Positions 1-10,739 of a stretch of 64,000 nt of DNA are shown here, one piece after another. Both the position numbers and the translations under genes were made by a program. This DNA comes from Mesobacillus boroniphilus JCM 21738 (lineage in GTDB: Bacteria; Bacillota; Bacilli; Bacillales; Cytobacillaceae). Within the stretch, counting starts at the first letter, position 1. Each line of letters starts with the position of its first letter. The notes under the pieces are model-generated. The model saw only the letters and a program-made list of their open reading frames with translations. It had not been told where the DNA came from and did no database searches. Location: contig NZ_BAUW01000004.1 in NCBI RefSeq assembly GCF_000517385.1, positions 37,920-101,919 on the forward strand, read 5' to 3'.

Positions 1-84
1 AACATATTTTTCACGTCGGAACGCGACCATTCCATCGCCGCCGTCCCCGCCTTTTACATAAATCTTAACCTGATCGACAAACAT
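1..84 (-). CDS. obg: GTPase Obg, N-terminal fragment cut by the window edge
   Basis: Translating the minus strand from the ATG at 82-84 gives [20 protein letters not shown] and continues off the window. The glycine-rich start and the GGDGGDG stretch are typical of the Obg fold at the N-terminus of this ribosome-associated GTPase, which acts in 50S assembly and links to sporulation. The gene begins 47 bp after the spo0B stop, the usual spo0B-obg order in Bacillus, so it is probably co-transcribed with spo0B. Only 28 residues are visible; the GTPase domain lies outside. Confidence 0.9.
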   Translation of the reverse strand, partial: MFVDQVKIYVKGGDGGDGMVAFRREKYV

Positions 85-131
85 TATGTCATTACCACCT
101 GTCTGAAATTTGTTATCGCTTCTATTTTTCC

Positions 132-671
132 CTAGAGTGATTCCAAGAAAACTTCTATCGTCAATTCCCCGTCGACCACGCCATCCGATATGACTTTCAT
201 ATTGTAACCGTGTTGCTGGTCAAGGAACCTCATCAAGCAATTTTTATCATTTATTATTCCGCTAAAATCAAAAAAGAACCCGATTCCTTTCTCCTGCGGT
301 TCAATTGTGATGGAGAGATGGTTTTCCTGATATGGTTCAATCGAAGAATTCAATGCATCAAAAAGCTGCTCTGTCCAGCGAGTCAACAGCTGGTCATCTA
401 ATCTGTGGAAGTTCTGGGAGTCCATTACTTCATATTCCAATTGGAAATGATGATTCTCCCAATTGCAGGTTAACAATGTAGAGGCAAACTGAGGAAGATG
501 TAAATTAGATAGCTTTGCATCCTGCCTGGCTTCCATGATAATTTCTTCAATGATCTCTTTAGCCCGGTCCACTTTATTCAGCGATATATTCCCTTTAATT
601 AGTTGAAGCTGATTCATCCAATCATGGCGTGCATGGCGCAAAACCTCGATTGTATCCCAATCTTTTTTCAT
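132..671 (-). CDS. spo0B: Sporulation initiation phosphotransferase Spo0B
   Basis: Spo0B passes phosphate from Spo0F to Spo0A in the sporulation phosphorelay. The N-terminal helix contains [18 protein letters not shown], which includes the phosphorylated histidine (His16 with the start used here). The C-terminal part is the degenerate kinase-like domain. I choose the ATG at 669-671 because a GGAG lies seven bases upstream; an in-frame ATG six codons further up would leave no ribosome site. The product is 179 residues, near the family norm. It sits between rpmA and obg. A strong terminator after rpmA (795-830) means it needs its own promoter; a TATACT-like -10 is visible near 705, but no good -35. 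Confidence 0.93.
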   Translation of the reverse strand: MKKDWDTIEVLRHARHDWMNQLQLIKGNISLNKVDRAKEIIEEIIMEARQDAKLSNLHLPQFASTLLTCNWENHHFQLEYEVMDSQNFHRLDDQLLTRWTEQLFDALNSSIEPYQENHLSITIEPQEKGIGFFFDFSGIINDKNCLMRFLDQQHGYNMKVISDGVVDGELTIEVFLESL

Positions 672-794
672 ACACATACTCCTACTCATAAGACTGCTTG
701 GTGTAAGTATAACAAAAAAGCCATTCTGCGTAAGCTAATTATGTATATTGTTTAGTATTGAAATAAGTTTAATTATCAAGAGAAGGCCATAAAA

Positions 795-830
795 TACAAG
801 AAAACCCTAACCGCAGTGGTTAGGGTTTCT
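795..830 (-). terminator. Rho-independent terminator after rpmA
   Basis: An 11-bp perfect stem (AAACCCTAACC with its complement, five-base loop) at 802-828 is followed on the minus strand by a T-rich stretch. It closes the rplU-prp-rpmA operon just before spo0B. Confidence 0.85.
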
Positions 831-837
831 CTTTGGC

Positions 838-1474
<637 letters not shown>

Positions 1475-1489
1475 GGTAATCCGCCTTAA

Positions 1490-1798
1490 TTAAGCGTTAA
1501 TCTTTTCGATAACAACTTTAGTGTAAGGCTGACGATGACCTTGCTTCTTACGATTGTTCTTTTTCGCTTTGTATTTGAAAACGATGATTTTCTTTTGACG
1601 GCCATTCTTTTCAACTTTAGCTGTAACAGTTGCGCCTTCAACTACTGGGCTACCAACTTTAACGTTATCGCCACCTACAAAAAGAACCTTGTCAAAAGTT
1701 ACAGTTTCGCCTTCAGCTGCGTTTAGCTTTTCAATGTAGATTGCTTGTCCTTCTTCTACCTTTACTTGCTTGCCGCCAGTTTCGATAATTGCGTACAT
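1490..1798 (-). CDS. rplU: 50S ribosomal protein bL21
   Basis: The product has 102 residues and starts [18 protein letters not shown], the classical bL21 start. Its basic C-terminal part ([18 protein letters not shown]) binds 23S rRNA. The ATG at 1796-1798 has AGGAGGT eight bases upstream; a longer in-frame reading upstream has no such site and runs into the leader. It is the first gene of rplU-prp-rpmA. Confidence 0.97.
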   Translation of the reverse strand: MYAIIETGGKQVKVEEGQAIYIEKLNAAEGETVTFDKVLFVGGDNVKVGSPVVEGATVTAKVEKNGRQKKIIVFKYKAKKNNRKKQGHRQPYTKVVIEKINA

Positions 1799-1946
1799 TC
1801 CATTGCACCTCCTCATTAGACTCAGACTCGCCATCAGCAGGCGTTGCAAAAAAAGCAAATCTTAAATACCTGATGCGTGCGGTTGTAGCACGGGTGCTAC
1901 AAACAATAACATTAAAATACTATCATATGCCGAGCAAAAGTGTCAA
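1799..1946 (-). promoter_or_regulatory. rplU promoter and probable L21 leader
   Basis: A promoter TTGACA (1941-1946), 18-base spacer, TAGTAT (1917-1922) faces rplU. The roughly 110-nt leader begins with an 8-bp perfect hairpin (TGTAGCAC/GTGCTACA) and ends with the rplU ribosome site. An autoregulatory L21 leader RNA is known at this place in Bacilli. I infer this is it from position and the hairpin, not from a covariance search. Confidence 0.6.
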
Positions 1947-1983
1947 CATATTAATCAATGTTCTTTTAATGGCCAGCTTTGGT

Positions 1984-3437
1984 TCAACCGAGTTCTGTCG
2001 AAGCACCAACCTTAAGGATTTCATAGAAAGGTTTCGCCGCGTCTAACACCGAGAATTTTATCTTAAATCCTAATGCTTTTTCAAGCCTCAATTTATGGAT
2101 ATCAGCTTCACCGGAAAAATGGCGGATGACCTCATTCGTCGCGGCTATATGAATTTCTTCGTAATCGGAGTTTTTGAACTCCCAAAGCGCGCGCTCTAGT
2201 CTGTATGCGACGGATTCCGTGCTCAGTACCTGTCCTGTACCTCCGCATGTCCAGCATTTTTCAGTCAAAGTCTCGGTCAGCGACTGCTTCGTCTTCTTTC
2301 TTGTCAGCTGGAGGATGCCAAGCTCGGTAAAGCCGATGATCCGTGTCGTGCGCTCATCCAAGTGCAGCTCTTTTTGAATGAGTTTCAGCACCTTGTTCCG
2401 TTCACTATCAGTCTTCATATCAATAAAATCGATCAGAATGATGCCTGCAAGATCCCTGAGCCTGATTTGCCTGGCAGCTTCTACTGCCGCATTCATGTTG
2501 GTCTTCATGACAGTGTCACGCAAATCGGTTTTGCCGGAAAACTTGCCTGTATTCACATCGATCATCGTAAGTGCTCTCCCTGGTCAATGACCATATAGGC
2601 TCCTTTTTCCAGCCAAACGACCCTTTTAAGCAGCCGCTCGATTTCCTGTTCGATTTTATAAAATGAAAAAATATCATCTTTCCCATTATAAAACTCTATC
2701 TCTATACCTTCTTTGATATAGTGCTCCATTCTTTTCTTAAAATCGAGGCAATCCGTAATCACTTCTCCATTTGTAAAAGAAAGAAGCACTGCCACAGCCT
2801 GCTCAAAAAAATAATCACGTCTGTGAACGATTCCGGGCTTCTTCATTCCCGACATGGTCTTTTTTAATTGAGCGTATTGAACGCGCTGGTGCTCAAGCTC
2901 ACGCATGATTGCTTCCTCGGTCTGGTTCAGGCTTTCGGTCCTGAAAATGAGACCTTCCTCGGGCGTTTTGACCTGGCTGGCGAATTCTCTCCATTTATTC
3001 CTGATCTCTGGTGATTCAGCCTTTTTAGTAACAGCTATGTATTTTCCCTGCGGCATATAGACAAGATTCTCACCCTGCAATTCAATGACTCCCGTCAGCC
3101 TCGCCCCTTTTGTCACGGCTGCATCTTTTTCAACCTGGACTAGCAGCTTTTCACCTTGATGGACATACGAAGAGATCGAGCGATTTGCTTTATCTTCGTC
3201 GTCAGATTTGACATAGGATGCCAGCTTATCTTTTTGAAGAAAGCCGCTTAATTCTTCGCCGAAATTGATGAATGCTGCATTCATCCCTGGTATCACTTTT
3301 TCAACGATCCCAAGATAAATATTCCCGACCAGTGATTGCTGGCCTGGCTGTTCAATATATATTTTTTCGACTTCGCCATTTTTGAGCAAAGCGAAGCGCT
3401 TCTCTCTCGAATTTGCGTTGATAATTAACTGGTTCAT
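1984..3437 (-). CDS. rng: Ribonuclease G (RNase E/G family), one apparent frameshift
   Basis: The RNase E/G family makes endonucleolytic cuts in single-stranded RNA, mostly for rRNA and mRNA processing. The N-terminal half contains the S1 domain (GNIYLGIVEKVIPGMNAAFI). The C-terminal half has both metal-binding aspartates (IDVNTG and IDFIDM) and the zinc-link motif CWTCGG. The reading frame breaks at about 2576. Restoring one G (GAGCAC to GAGGCAC) gives IDQGEALTMIDVNTG, exactly the family sequence, so I merge the two pieces into about 484 residues. AAGGAG precedes the ATG. B. subtilis lacks this enzyme; several other Bacillaceae carry it next to rplU. Confidence 0.9.
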
Positions 3438-3457
3438 TGTTTCTCCTTAACCACTAG

Positions 3458-3602
3458 AAATGCGCAAGCGCTTGATCAGCCCCGCCAAGCGCTGGAGGGC
3501 CGACCAGTGAAGTCGCTCTTTGACTTCATTGGGCGGACCGAAGCGACCTCGAGGGGCTAGGCGCTGGAGCTAGACACTAATCTTAGTGCAAAAGATTAAT
3601 AC
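3458..3602. repeat. Structured intergenic repeat, copy 1
   Basis: This is a member of the repeat family described under findings. It starts GCGCAAGCGC, contains the hairpin CCAGTGAAGTC/GACTTCATTGG and ends GGCGCTGGAGCTAGACACTA. Stems AGCCCC/GGGGCT and GCGC/GCGC enclose the hairpin. It lies between rng and the spoIVFB terminator and has no open reading frame of its own. Confidence 0.8.
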
Positions 3603-3612
3603 TTATAAAGTA

Positions 3613-3648
3613 ATAAAAAATGCAGCGCAATGGTTTCTGCGCTGCATT
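3613..3648 (-). terminator. Rho-independent terminator after spoIVFB
   Basis: An 11-bp perfect stem AATGCAGCGCA/TGCGCTGCATT with an eight-base loop is followed on the minus strand by TTTTTTATT. It ends the spoIVFA-spoIVFB operon. Confidence 0.88.
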
Positions 3649-3660
3649 CATTATCCTATT

Positions 3661-4527
3661 TTAGAAGGTGTAAAGCAAATCTCCTATTTTCGCCGATAAT
3701 AACTTCTCACTGAAAAATGCATGTAGCAATTCATTCTCGTCCATGACCATTTCCTTGCCGTTCTGCTGCTTGACGATGATTGGATGCTTGCAGCCACGCT
3801 GGAACTTTTCAAGGACCTGGCCGACCATTTCATTCTCGGTCGCATTGATCGGCTTGAGCTCTCGCAAATCTACCTGTTTTCCATAATGCCTTTCCATCAA
3901 AAAACGCATGAAGATAAACCGCCGCTGCTTCCATTCATAGTAAAGCGAAAACGCCAGGAAGCCGATGATGACCCAGACATTCAAGGTCGACGGGGCGATG
4001 ATGATAAGGACCGCCGAAAAGATAATCAATGTTCCGGCTGAAACATATATCGTCCGCAAGTGGGCTTCCTGAAAGGATTTTTTCATTGATAACAAAATGA
4101 ACACCAGCTTGCCTCCATCCAATGGCCAGATCGGGATAAGATTGAACAGGAGGATCATCATATTATATTGAATGAACAGCATATGCCATTTTTCCGGAAG
4201 GACCCCTGCGATAAACAGGATATAGGATAGTGTTATCATCCAAACATGCTGAAGGGGCCCAGACAGAACAACAATCAGCTCTTCTTTTAACGGCCTGTTC
4301 CCGTGCTCATCCATTTCAGCGACTCCGCCGAAGGGAAGCAGGGCGATTTTCTTGATTCTCCACGAAAAAAAAGAAGCTGCAGCACCATGTCCCATTTCAT
4401 GAACAAAAATAATCAGCAGCACCATCATCAGCTCTATAAAATGCGCGGTCGCAACAGCAAGGGCGATGATCACCCACAACAAAGGATGGATGTGTATTTT
4501 TCGCAATAACGCAATGGCTTTATTCAA
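3661..4527 (-). CDS. spoIVFB: Site-2-type metalloprotease SpoIVFB (pro-sigma-K processing)
   Basis: SpoIVFB is an intramembrane zinc protease of the outer forespore membrane that cuts pro-sigma-K. The sequence shows FVHEMGH with His43, Glu44 and His47, and NLIPIWPLDGG with Asp137, the same numbering as I recall for the B. subtilis enzyme. Several membrane segments and a C-terminal CBS-like domain follow. Length is 288 residues. The start is TTG with AGGTGATC just upstream, overlapping the end of spoIVFA by 8 bp, so translation is probably coupled. Confidence 0.96.
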   Translation of the reverse strand: MNKAIALLRKIHIHPLLWVIIALAVATAHFIELMMVLLIIFVHEMGHGAAASFFSWRIKKIALLPFGGVAEMDEHGNRPLKEELIVVLSGPLQHVWMITLSYILFIAGVLPEKWHMLFIQYNMMILLFNLIPIWPLDGGKLVFILLSMKKSFQEAHLRTIYVSAGTLIIFSAVLIIIAPSTLNVWVIIGFLAFSLYYEWKQRRFIFMRFLMERHYGKQVDLRELKPINATENEMVGQVLEKFQRGCKHPIIVKQQNGKEMVMDENELLHAFFSEKLLSAKIGDLLYTF

Positions 4528-5299
4528 ACTTGATCACCTGGACGGGATCTACGAAGTCATCCCCTTTTTTAATGGCGAAATAAAATGAACCTTTTATTCC
4601 ATCCGTACTATCCATTGCCGTACCCACCTTCGCTCCTTTAGAAATATACTCATAGAGGCTCACTTCGATTTCATCGAGGTTTCCATACCATGTTTCACTC
4701 TTGTCCGCATGCTGCACAATGACCGTTTTACCGAACCCTTCTTTCATGCCGACAAAGTGCACTAGCCCTTCATCCATGGCTTCCACGCCGGCACCTTTGC
4801 CGGTTTCAATCTGAATTCTCTGGCCATTGTCACCAAAATCTTCAAGGATCCTTCCTGAGGCAGGGAGTGCATACTGGTTGTCTGGAGCCAGATCCTGTTT
4901 GTTTTCTTCATCAACACTTTTTTTGGCAGGAAGCAATGCCAGCGGTTTGCCAAATTGGTTTTCATACCAGTCCGAAACGGCGGCAAACTGAAATTCCTGC
5001 TCCATCGTCTGATTCACATATTGTTGGATCGTTTCTGCTTTTTCAGAGGGACTCCGGTAAATGATCGCAATGATCAAAACAAGGCAAGCGGAAGCAAGTA
5101 CCTTGAACAGGAATACTTCCTTTTTGAATAAAGGATGTCCGCCTTCCCCTGGACCCATGTCATAAGATGAAATCCTGTCAAAACCATGCCGTTCTTCCTC
5201 CGTCGAGAAAAAGCGGTTATGGCTCATTTTCTCCATTCTTTCCCGCTCTCTTTTCCTTTTCATCACCCTTCTGCGTATATCATCAGCTCTCGAGTTCAT
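4520..5299 (-). CDS. spoIVFA: Stage IV sporulation protein SpoIVFA
   Basis: SpoIVFA holds SpoIVFB and BofA together in the forespore membrane and keeps the protease inactive until the signal from SpoIVB. The 259-residue product has a charged N-terminal cytoplasmic part, one membrane segment at about 83-101 (VFLFKVLASACLVLIIAII) and a C-terminal LytM/M23-like domain (GMKEGFGKTVIVQHADKSET) that lacks the catalytic metal residues. It is the first gene of the operon with spoIVFB and has a sigma-E-like promoter upstream (5339-5367). Confidence 0.93.
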   Translation of the reverse strand: MNSRADDIRRRVMKRKRERERMEKMSHNRFFSTEEERHGFDRISSYDMGPGEGGHPLFKKEVFLFKVLASACLVLIIAIIYRSPSEKAETIQQYVNQTMEQEFQFAAVSDWYENQFGKPLALLPAKKSVDEENKQDLAPDNQYALPASGRILEDFGDNGQRIQIETGKGAGVEAMDEGLVHFVGMKEGFGKTVIVQHADKSETWYGNLDEIEVSLYEYISKGAKVGTAMDSTDGIKGSFYFAIKKGDDFVDPVQVIKFE

Positions 5300-5338
5300 C
5301 CAATCCCCACCATTCCCCTTGTACTCTAAGTTAGTACA

Positions 5339-5367
5339 AGTCTATGACCTGTCCCACAAGAGTATGA
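5339..5367 (-). promoter_or_regulatory. Candidate sigma-E promoter for spoIVFA-spoIVFB
   Basis: On the minus strand, TCATACT (5361-5367), a 14-base spacer and CATAGACT (5339-5346) match the sigma-E consensus (KMATATT, N14, CATACAHT) at 5 of 7 and 7 of 8 positions. The operon is sigma-E dependent in B. subtilis, which fits. Confidence 0.55.
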
Positions 5368-5397
5368 CAATTTCACTTATTTGAAAGTGAGGATTAA

Positions 5398-5444
5398 ATA
5401 GAAAAGGCATCTGTCCTCGTATAAACGAGAAGTAGATGCCTTTT
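5398..5444 (-). terminator. Rho-independent terminator after minD
   Basis: An 11-bp stem AAAAGGCATCT/AGATGCCTTTT encloses a second small stem (CTCGT/ACGAG). The minus strand continues TTTTCTATTT. It ends minCD just past the minD stop. Confidence 0.8.
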
Positions 5445-5446
5445 AA

Positions 5447-6250
5447 TCAGCGAACTCCGAAGAACTTCTTAATCTTTGAAAATACGCCTTTATTATCGTT
5501 GTCTAATTGCTGCAATGGAACTGACTCGCCGAGAATCCTCCTGGCGATGTTCCTGTATGCAATGGATGCTTTGCTATTTGGATTCAGTGCGATTGGCTCA
5601 CCATGGTTTGATGCTTTGATGACTTCATCATCATCGGCAACAATCCCGATTAAGTCGATCGAAAGATGTGTCGTGATTTCATCCACATCCAGCATGTCGC
5701 CATTTTTCATCATATGGGTGCGGATCCGGTTGATGACAAGTTTTGGTGATTCAACGTTTTCTTCTTTTTCGAGCAGGCCAATAATCCTGTCAGCATCCCT
5801 GACTGCGGATACTTCTGGTGTTGTCACGACAATCGCCTTGTCCGCACCGGCAACAGCGTTTTTATAACCCTGCTCGATTCCAGCCGGGCAATCAATGATG
5901 ATATAATCATAATCCTGCTTCAGCTCATTCACCAATTTCCTCATTTGTTCGGGCTGAACGGCAGTTTTATCGCTCGTCTGGGCAGCTGGGAGCAAATAAA
6001 GGTGGTCATCGAAGCGCTTATCTTTTACAAGTGCCTGATGAATCTTGCATCTTCCTTCGATTACATCGACAAGATCATATATAATGCGATTTTCGAGCCC
6101 CATTACAACGTCCAGGTTACGCAAGCCGATATCTGTATCTATCAGGCAGACTCTTTTGCCTTGAAGGGCCAAAGCTGTACCTATATTAGCAGAAGTTGTC
6201 GTTTTGCCAACTCCGCCTTTTCCGGATGTAACTACTATCGCTTCTCCCAC
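5447..6250 (-). CDS. minD: Septum site-determining ATPase MinD
   Basis: MinD is the membrane-bound ParA-type ATPase that carries MinC to the poles and blocks polar division. The 267-residue product has the deviant Walker A KGGVGKTT (residues 11-18), CLIDTDIGLRNLD and IIDCPAG, and ends in an amphipathic membrane-targeting helix (GVFSKIKKFFGVR). The start is GTG with AAGGAGG upstream. It begins one base after the minC stop. Confidence 0.97.
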   Translation of the reverse strand: MGEAIVVTSGKGGVGKTTTSANIGTALALQGKRVCLIDTDIGLRNLDVVMGLENRIIYDLVDVIEGRCKIHQALVKDKRFDDHLYLLPAAQTSDKTAVQPEQMRKLVNELKQDYDYIIIDCPAGIEQGYKNAVAGADKAIVVTTPEVSAVRDADRIIGLLEKEENVESPKLVINRIRTHMMKNGDMLDVDEITTHLSIDLIGIVADDDEVIKASNHGEPIALNPNSKASIAYRNIARRILGESVPLQQLDNDNKGVFSKIKKFFGVR

Positions 6251-6251
6251 T

Positions 6252-6931
6252 TTAGAGGCCTCCTTCGAATCTAGTTAAACTAGGTCTTTTCTTCATTAAA
6301 ACTTGCAATCTATCAACAACAATCTGTTGACTGTCAGATATGTAAGCACATTCCATCACGCGGCTTTCTTCTTCAGGGACATGGTCTGGAGCCCGGTTGA
6401 TGCAATCGCTGATCCTGAGCTGCGAGGGCTTCATAACAGATGCAGCAATGACCGCTTCGATATTTCCTTCCGTACCGGCATGTGCAAGCCCTTTCAAAGC
6501 ACCCATGATAAAAATATTTCCTGTTGCCTTGACTGTTCCTCCTGGATTGACATCTCCAATGAGCAGCAAGTCCCCTGTTATCTCAAGAACCTGGCCTGAA
6601 CGAATCACTTTGGCAACAGGAACGATTTCTGTTTCCTGACGAAGCCTTTCAGCTTCCTCCCTCGTGATCACATTCGTCTCAAGGCCCTCAACGATTAAGT
6701 TCCTCTTCTGGCGGATCAGGTCTTTCAGCTCTTCCTCCTGAGCTTCGTAAGGTACCTATTTCCTACCTTCACCTTTACCGAAAGCAGCTGTTGCTCCTCC
6801 AGGACACGAGTTGAATTCGAAAGCTTTCGATCGAGTTCCTTCTTTAATTCATCGTAGGAACAAGTATCGTCCAAATGGAGCGTAAGTCCATCTTTTGTTC
6901 CTTTTATTGTCACATTTTGTGTTTTCTTCAT
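6252..6931 (-). CDS. minC: Septum formation inhibitor MinC, one apparent frameshift
   Basis: MinC inhibits FtsZ ring assembly. The N-terminal domain ([22 protein letters not shown] to VKVGNRYLT) and the C-terminal beta-helix domain ([42 protein letters not shown]) are in different frames. Restoring one G near 6747 (ACGAA to ACGGAA) joins them as [18 protein letters not shown] and gives about 226 residues, the B. subtilis length. It is the first gene of the minCD operon. A repeat element separates it from mreD. Confidence 0.93.
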
Positions 6932-6952
6932 ACTGGATGTTCACCTCATACG

Positions 6953-7152
6953 AAAAGCGCAAGCGCCTTGGTCAGACCCGACAAGCGTTACCCGCCTATA
7001 ACGCCACATCGTGTGGCTGGCGGGTCTGGCACGTCCTGTGCTTCAGAGTGCCTGACAGTTAAGTCGTTCTTTGACTTCATTGACAGGAACGAAACGTCTC
7101 GAGGGGCTAGGCGCTGGAGCTAGACACTAATCTAAGTGTAAAAGTCTTATTT
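6953..7152. repeat. Structured intergenic repeat, copy 2 (long variant)
   Basis: It has the same ends as copy 1 (AAAAGCGCAAGCGCCTTG and GGCGCTGGAGCTAGACACTA) but carries an extra nested hairpin at 6990-7025 (ACCCGCC/GGCGGGT around GCCACA/TGTGGC). The central hairpin flanks are changed on both sides (CCTGACA with TGACAGG) so pairing is kept. The rest of the 400-bp minC-mreD gap (7153-7331) shows nothing I can assign. Confidence 0.78.
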
Positions 7153-7331
7153 CATAAAAAAGCGCAAGACAATTGTCTGTTATAAAGTAATTTCTTATAT
7201 CACCTGAAAGAAATTCGACAAGTGTCCGCTGAATTCCTTTATTTGAATAGCCTACATCAATATTTTCTCTTCACCGCTGCTTTCATCGATTTTTCGGGGT
7301 GCCTTCCAAAATACAACCAGATAATCAGTCA

Positions 7332-7838
7332 TTAAGTCTGTCTGCAGCATTTTCGAACTGTTTTTTTAATGGATAGCAGCAAGATGATAAAAGCAAGATT
7401 TAAGATCAAAGTCGGGACTAGTCTTATTTTAACATAGGTGGAAAAGTCCAGGTCAGTAATTTTTATCAGCAGCATCAACTCGTATACTCCTGCTTCCAAA
7501 AGCGCAATGCCAAGAAGTGAAAGGATTGAAACGATCAAAATATTGGTCTGCAGGATTCTCATCATATTTGCGGTCAAATAGGCGATGAACGGAAACAAAA
7601 ATAGATAAATCCCGATAATTTCAGTGTAGATGACATCAAAAAGCAGTCCAAAGATAATGCCATAAAGAATTCCATGTTTTGGACTCAGGTAAGCCGTCAA
7701 AAATAAAATTCCTGCCATGAGGAAATGAGGAACAAGAATCCGGTCACTGTTGAATAATTCCGCAGGCAGAAGTTCGACAAACAAACTTTCCAGGATGAAT
7801 AACAAAGCAAAAAGTGCCGGGAGCAGGAAACGGATCAA
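7332..7838 (-). CDS. mreD: Rod-shape determining membrane protein MreD
   Basis: MreD is an integral membrane subunit of the MreBCD elongation complex. The 168-residue product is almost wholly hydrophobic, with five or so membrane segments (for example FLLPALFALLFILESLFVEL and YLFLFPFIAYLTANMM). It overlaps the end of mreC by 4 bp (ATGA). Length and position match B. subtilis mreD. Confidence 0.92.
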   Translation of the reverse strand: MIRFLLPALFALLFILESLFVELLPAELFNSDRILVPHFLMAGILFLTAYLSPKHGILYGIIFGLLFDVIYTEIIGIYLFLFPFIAYLTANMMRILQTNILIVSILSLLGIALLEAGVYELMLLIKITDLDFSTYVKIRLVPTLILNLAFIILLLSIKKTVRKCCRQT

Positions 7839-8725
7839 TTGCCTTCCTCCTCTCCTTCACTACCTTCCAAGCTTTCTTCAAGGTCTACTGAGACCATTGA
7901 TTTCTTGACAACCATGACATGTTCCAAATCATATAGATTTGCTTCCGGCTTAATATATGCCGTTTGATTCAGGCCAAATTGGTCCGGGACAACTGTGACA
8001 ACTTTGCCGATTGGAAGGTCTTTAGGGAAGATTCCACCCATACCAGTCGTGACGACATTCTGCCCTTTTTCAATTTCCGCATCATACGGCAGCCCTTTTA
8101 ACAATAAAAGCTCTTTCTTCTTGTCATACCCTTCGATTGTGCCGTAAAGCGGTTTTTCTGCCTGGAGAATCGCAGAAATTCTGTTGGTTGGGTCAATAGA
8201 GCTGATCAGCTGCACGGTTGCCGAAAATGGTGTCGTGCTCTTAACCTTGCCGATTAACCCTTTTGCAGTGATAACGGCCATGTTTTTTTCCACGCCATTA
8301 GAAGCACCTTTATTAATGATTATCAGTTCATTCCAGCGTTCAGGACTTCTGGCAATCCTGACTGCCTGGATTGGTTCATAGTCTGCTAGTGATTCTTTCT
8401 TATCTAAAATTTCCTGAAGTTCCTCGTTTTCTTTTTCAAGGGAGTATACTTTCGCTTCAAGGCGGGCCATATCATCAACTCGTTTCTTCAACTCTTTGTT
8501 TTCCTGATATGTATTTTGCAAGTCTTGAAGGTTTTCGATTAAACCGGCAATATAATTGGCAGGCCTTGAGACAACGGACTGCACCCAGCTTGTAGAGTCT
8601 TTGACAAACTGCTCTGGCCATGTCAATTCTTCTCTTTCCCTTAAAGAAAATCCAATCAATGCCACGAGGACTATAATGCTAACAAGCAGCATTATCAGGC
8701 GTTTATTAAAGAAGAACTGTGGCAT
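7835..8725 (-). CDS. mreC: Rod-shape determining protein MreC
   Basis: MreC is a bitopic protein that links cytoplasmic MreB to the wall synthases. The 296-residue product has one N-terminal membrane segment (LIMLLVSIIVLVALIGFSL, about 10-28), a coiled coil (about 65-110, rich in Glu, Lys and Leu) and the beta-barrel domain (NKGASNGVEKNMAVITAKGL, DLPIGKVVTVVPDQ). GAGGTG precedes the ATG. It sits between mreB and mreD. Confidence 0.95.
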   Translation of the reverse strand: MPQFFFNKRLIMLLVSIIVLVALIGFSLREREELTWPEQFVKDSTSWVQSVVSRPANYIAGLIENLQDLQNTYQENKELKKRVDDMARLEAKVYSLEKENEELQEILDKKESLADYEPIQAVRIARSPERWNELIIINKGASNGVEKNMAVITAKGLIGKVKSTTPFSATVQLISSIDPTNRISAILQAEKPLYGTIEGYDKKKELLLLKGLPYDAEIEKGQNVVTTGMGGIFPKDLPIGKVVTVVPDQFGLNQTAYIKPEANLYDLEHVMVVKKSMVSVDLEESLEGSEGEEEGN

Positions 8726-8800
8726 GATTTACACCTCTAATCTAAAAAAATGGATTACAGAAGAGGAGGGAAGTGGATTTCCCCGCTTCCCTTCTTCCTA

Positions 8801-9824
<1,024 letters not shown>

Positions 9825-9984
9825 ATTTGTATCTCCCTTTCTTAACAAAAAATGCAATAAAAGAACAGGCAATCTATAACAAAATTAGTTGAATGTTCAT
9901 AGGCGGATTTCCTGACAAAATTTTAACTTTATCCGCAAAAATCATAAATTATATTATATCTCAACATCAATCAAAATCCTAGTA

Positions 9985-10674
9985 TCATACATACCCTTTT
10001 TCCTTCAAACTAACATATTTATTTTCCCCAATGATCAAATGATCTAACAATTCAATTCCGACAATTTTCCCAGACTCAGCAAGTCTTTTCGTCACTTCTA
10101 TATCTTCTCTGCTTGGGGTAGGATCTCCTGATGGATGATTGTGGACGCAAATGACAGACGCTGCAGACCGGCGCACGGCTTCTTTGTACACCTCTCTTGG
10201 GTGGACAATTGAAGCGTTAAGACTGCCGATAAATATCGTCTGTCTGTGGATCACCTGGTTTTTCGTATTCAGGTACAGGCAGACAAAATGCTCCTGTGTC
10301 AGGAAGCGCATATCATTCATTAAATATTTCGCACCGTCTTCCGGTGAGCGTATTACATAGCGTTCATCTAGGGTATGGTTGGCGATGCGCCTGCCGATTT
10401 CAACTGCTGCGAGGACATGGATCGCTTTTGCTTTTCCGATTCCTTTTATTTGGGTTAACTCTTCCAGTGTAGCATCTTTTAGAAGGCGGAGGCCCTCAAA
10501 CTGGGCAAGCATTCGGTTTGCAAGCTGGAGGACTGATTCCTCCCTAGATCCCGTACCTAACAACAGGGCAAGCAATTCGTGATTGGAAAGGCTTTGGGGG
10601 CCATTCTGGACAAATCGCTCCCGCGGCCGCTCATTTTGCGGATAATCTCTGATCATTAATGAATTTGTAGACAA
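9985..10674 (-). CDS. radC: RadC/YeeS-type JAMM-domain protein
   Basis: The 229-residue product has an N-terminal helix-hairpin-helix region (TQIKGIGKAKAIHVLAAVEI) and a C-terminal JAB1/MPN metal-binding domain with HNHPSGDPTPSREDI. The RadC name is historical; a repair role is not established. The start is probably TTG at 10672-10674, which has GGGAGG eight bases upstream; an ATG seven codons in lacks such a site. It lies between maf and mreB as in B. subtilis. Confidence 0.93.
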   Translation of the reverse strand: MSTNSLMIRDYPQNERPRERFVQNGPQSLSNHELLALLLGTGSREESVLQLANRMLAQFEGLRLLKDATLEELTQIKGIGKAKAIHVLAAVEIGRRIANHTLDERYVIRSPEDGAKYLMNDMRFLTQEHFVCLYLNTKNQVIHRQTIFIGSLNASIVHPREVYKEAVRRSAASVICVHNHPSGDPTPSREDIEVTKRLAESGKIVGIELLDHLIIGENKYVSLKEKGYV

Positions 10675-10739
10675 TCGATTTTCCTCCCGGTCATTGATTA
10701 TGACGAGGGAAGTGTAGAAGAAGTTTCTGTGGATTTCTT

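Noticed and set aside
3458..3602. Insertion sequence
   Set aside because: No transposase frame and no clear target duplication; the element is short and hairpin-rich, so I list it only as a repeat.
6875..7123. Plus-strand open frame over minC start and repeat copy 2
   Set aside because: It crosses minC coding sequence and the repeat; no ribosome site or family match.
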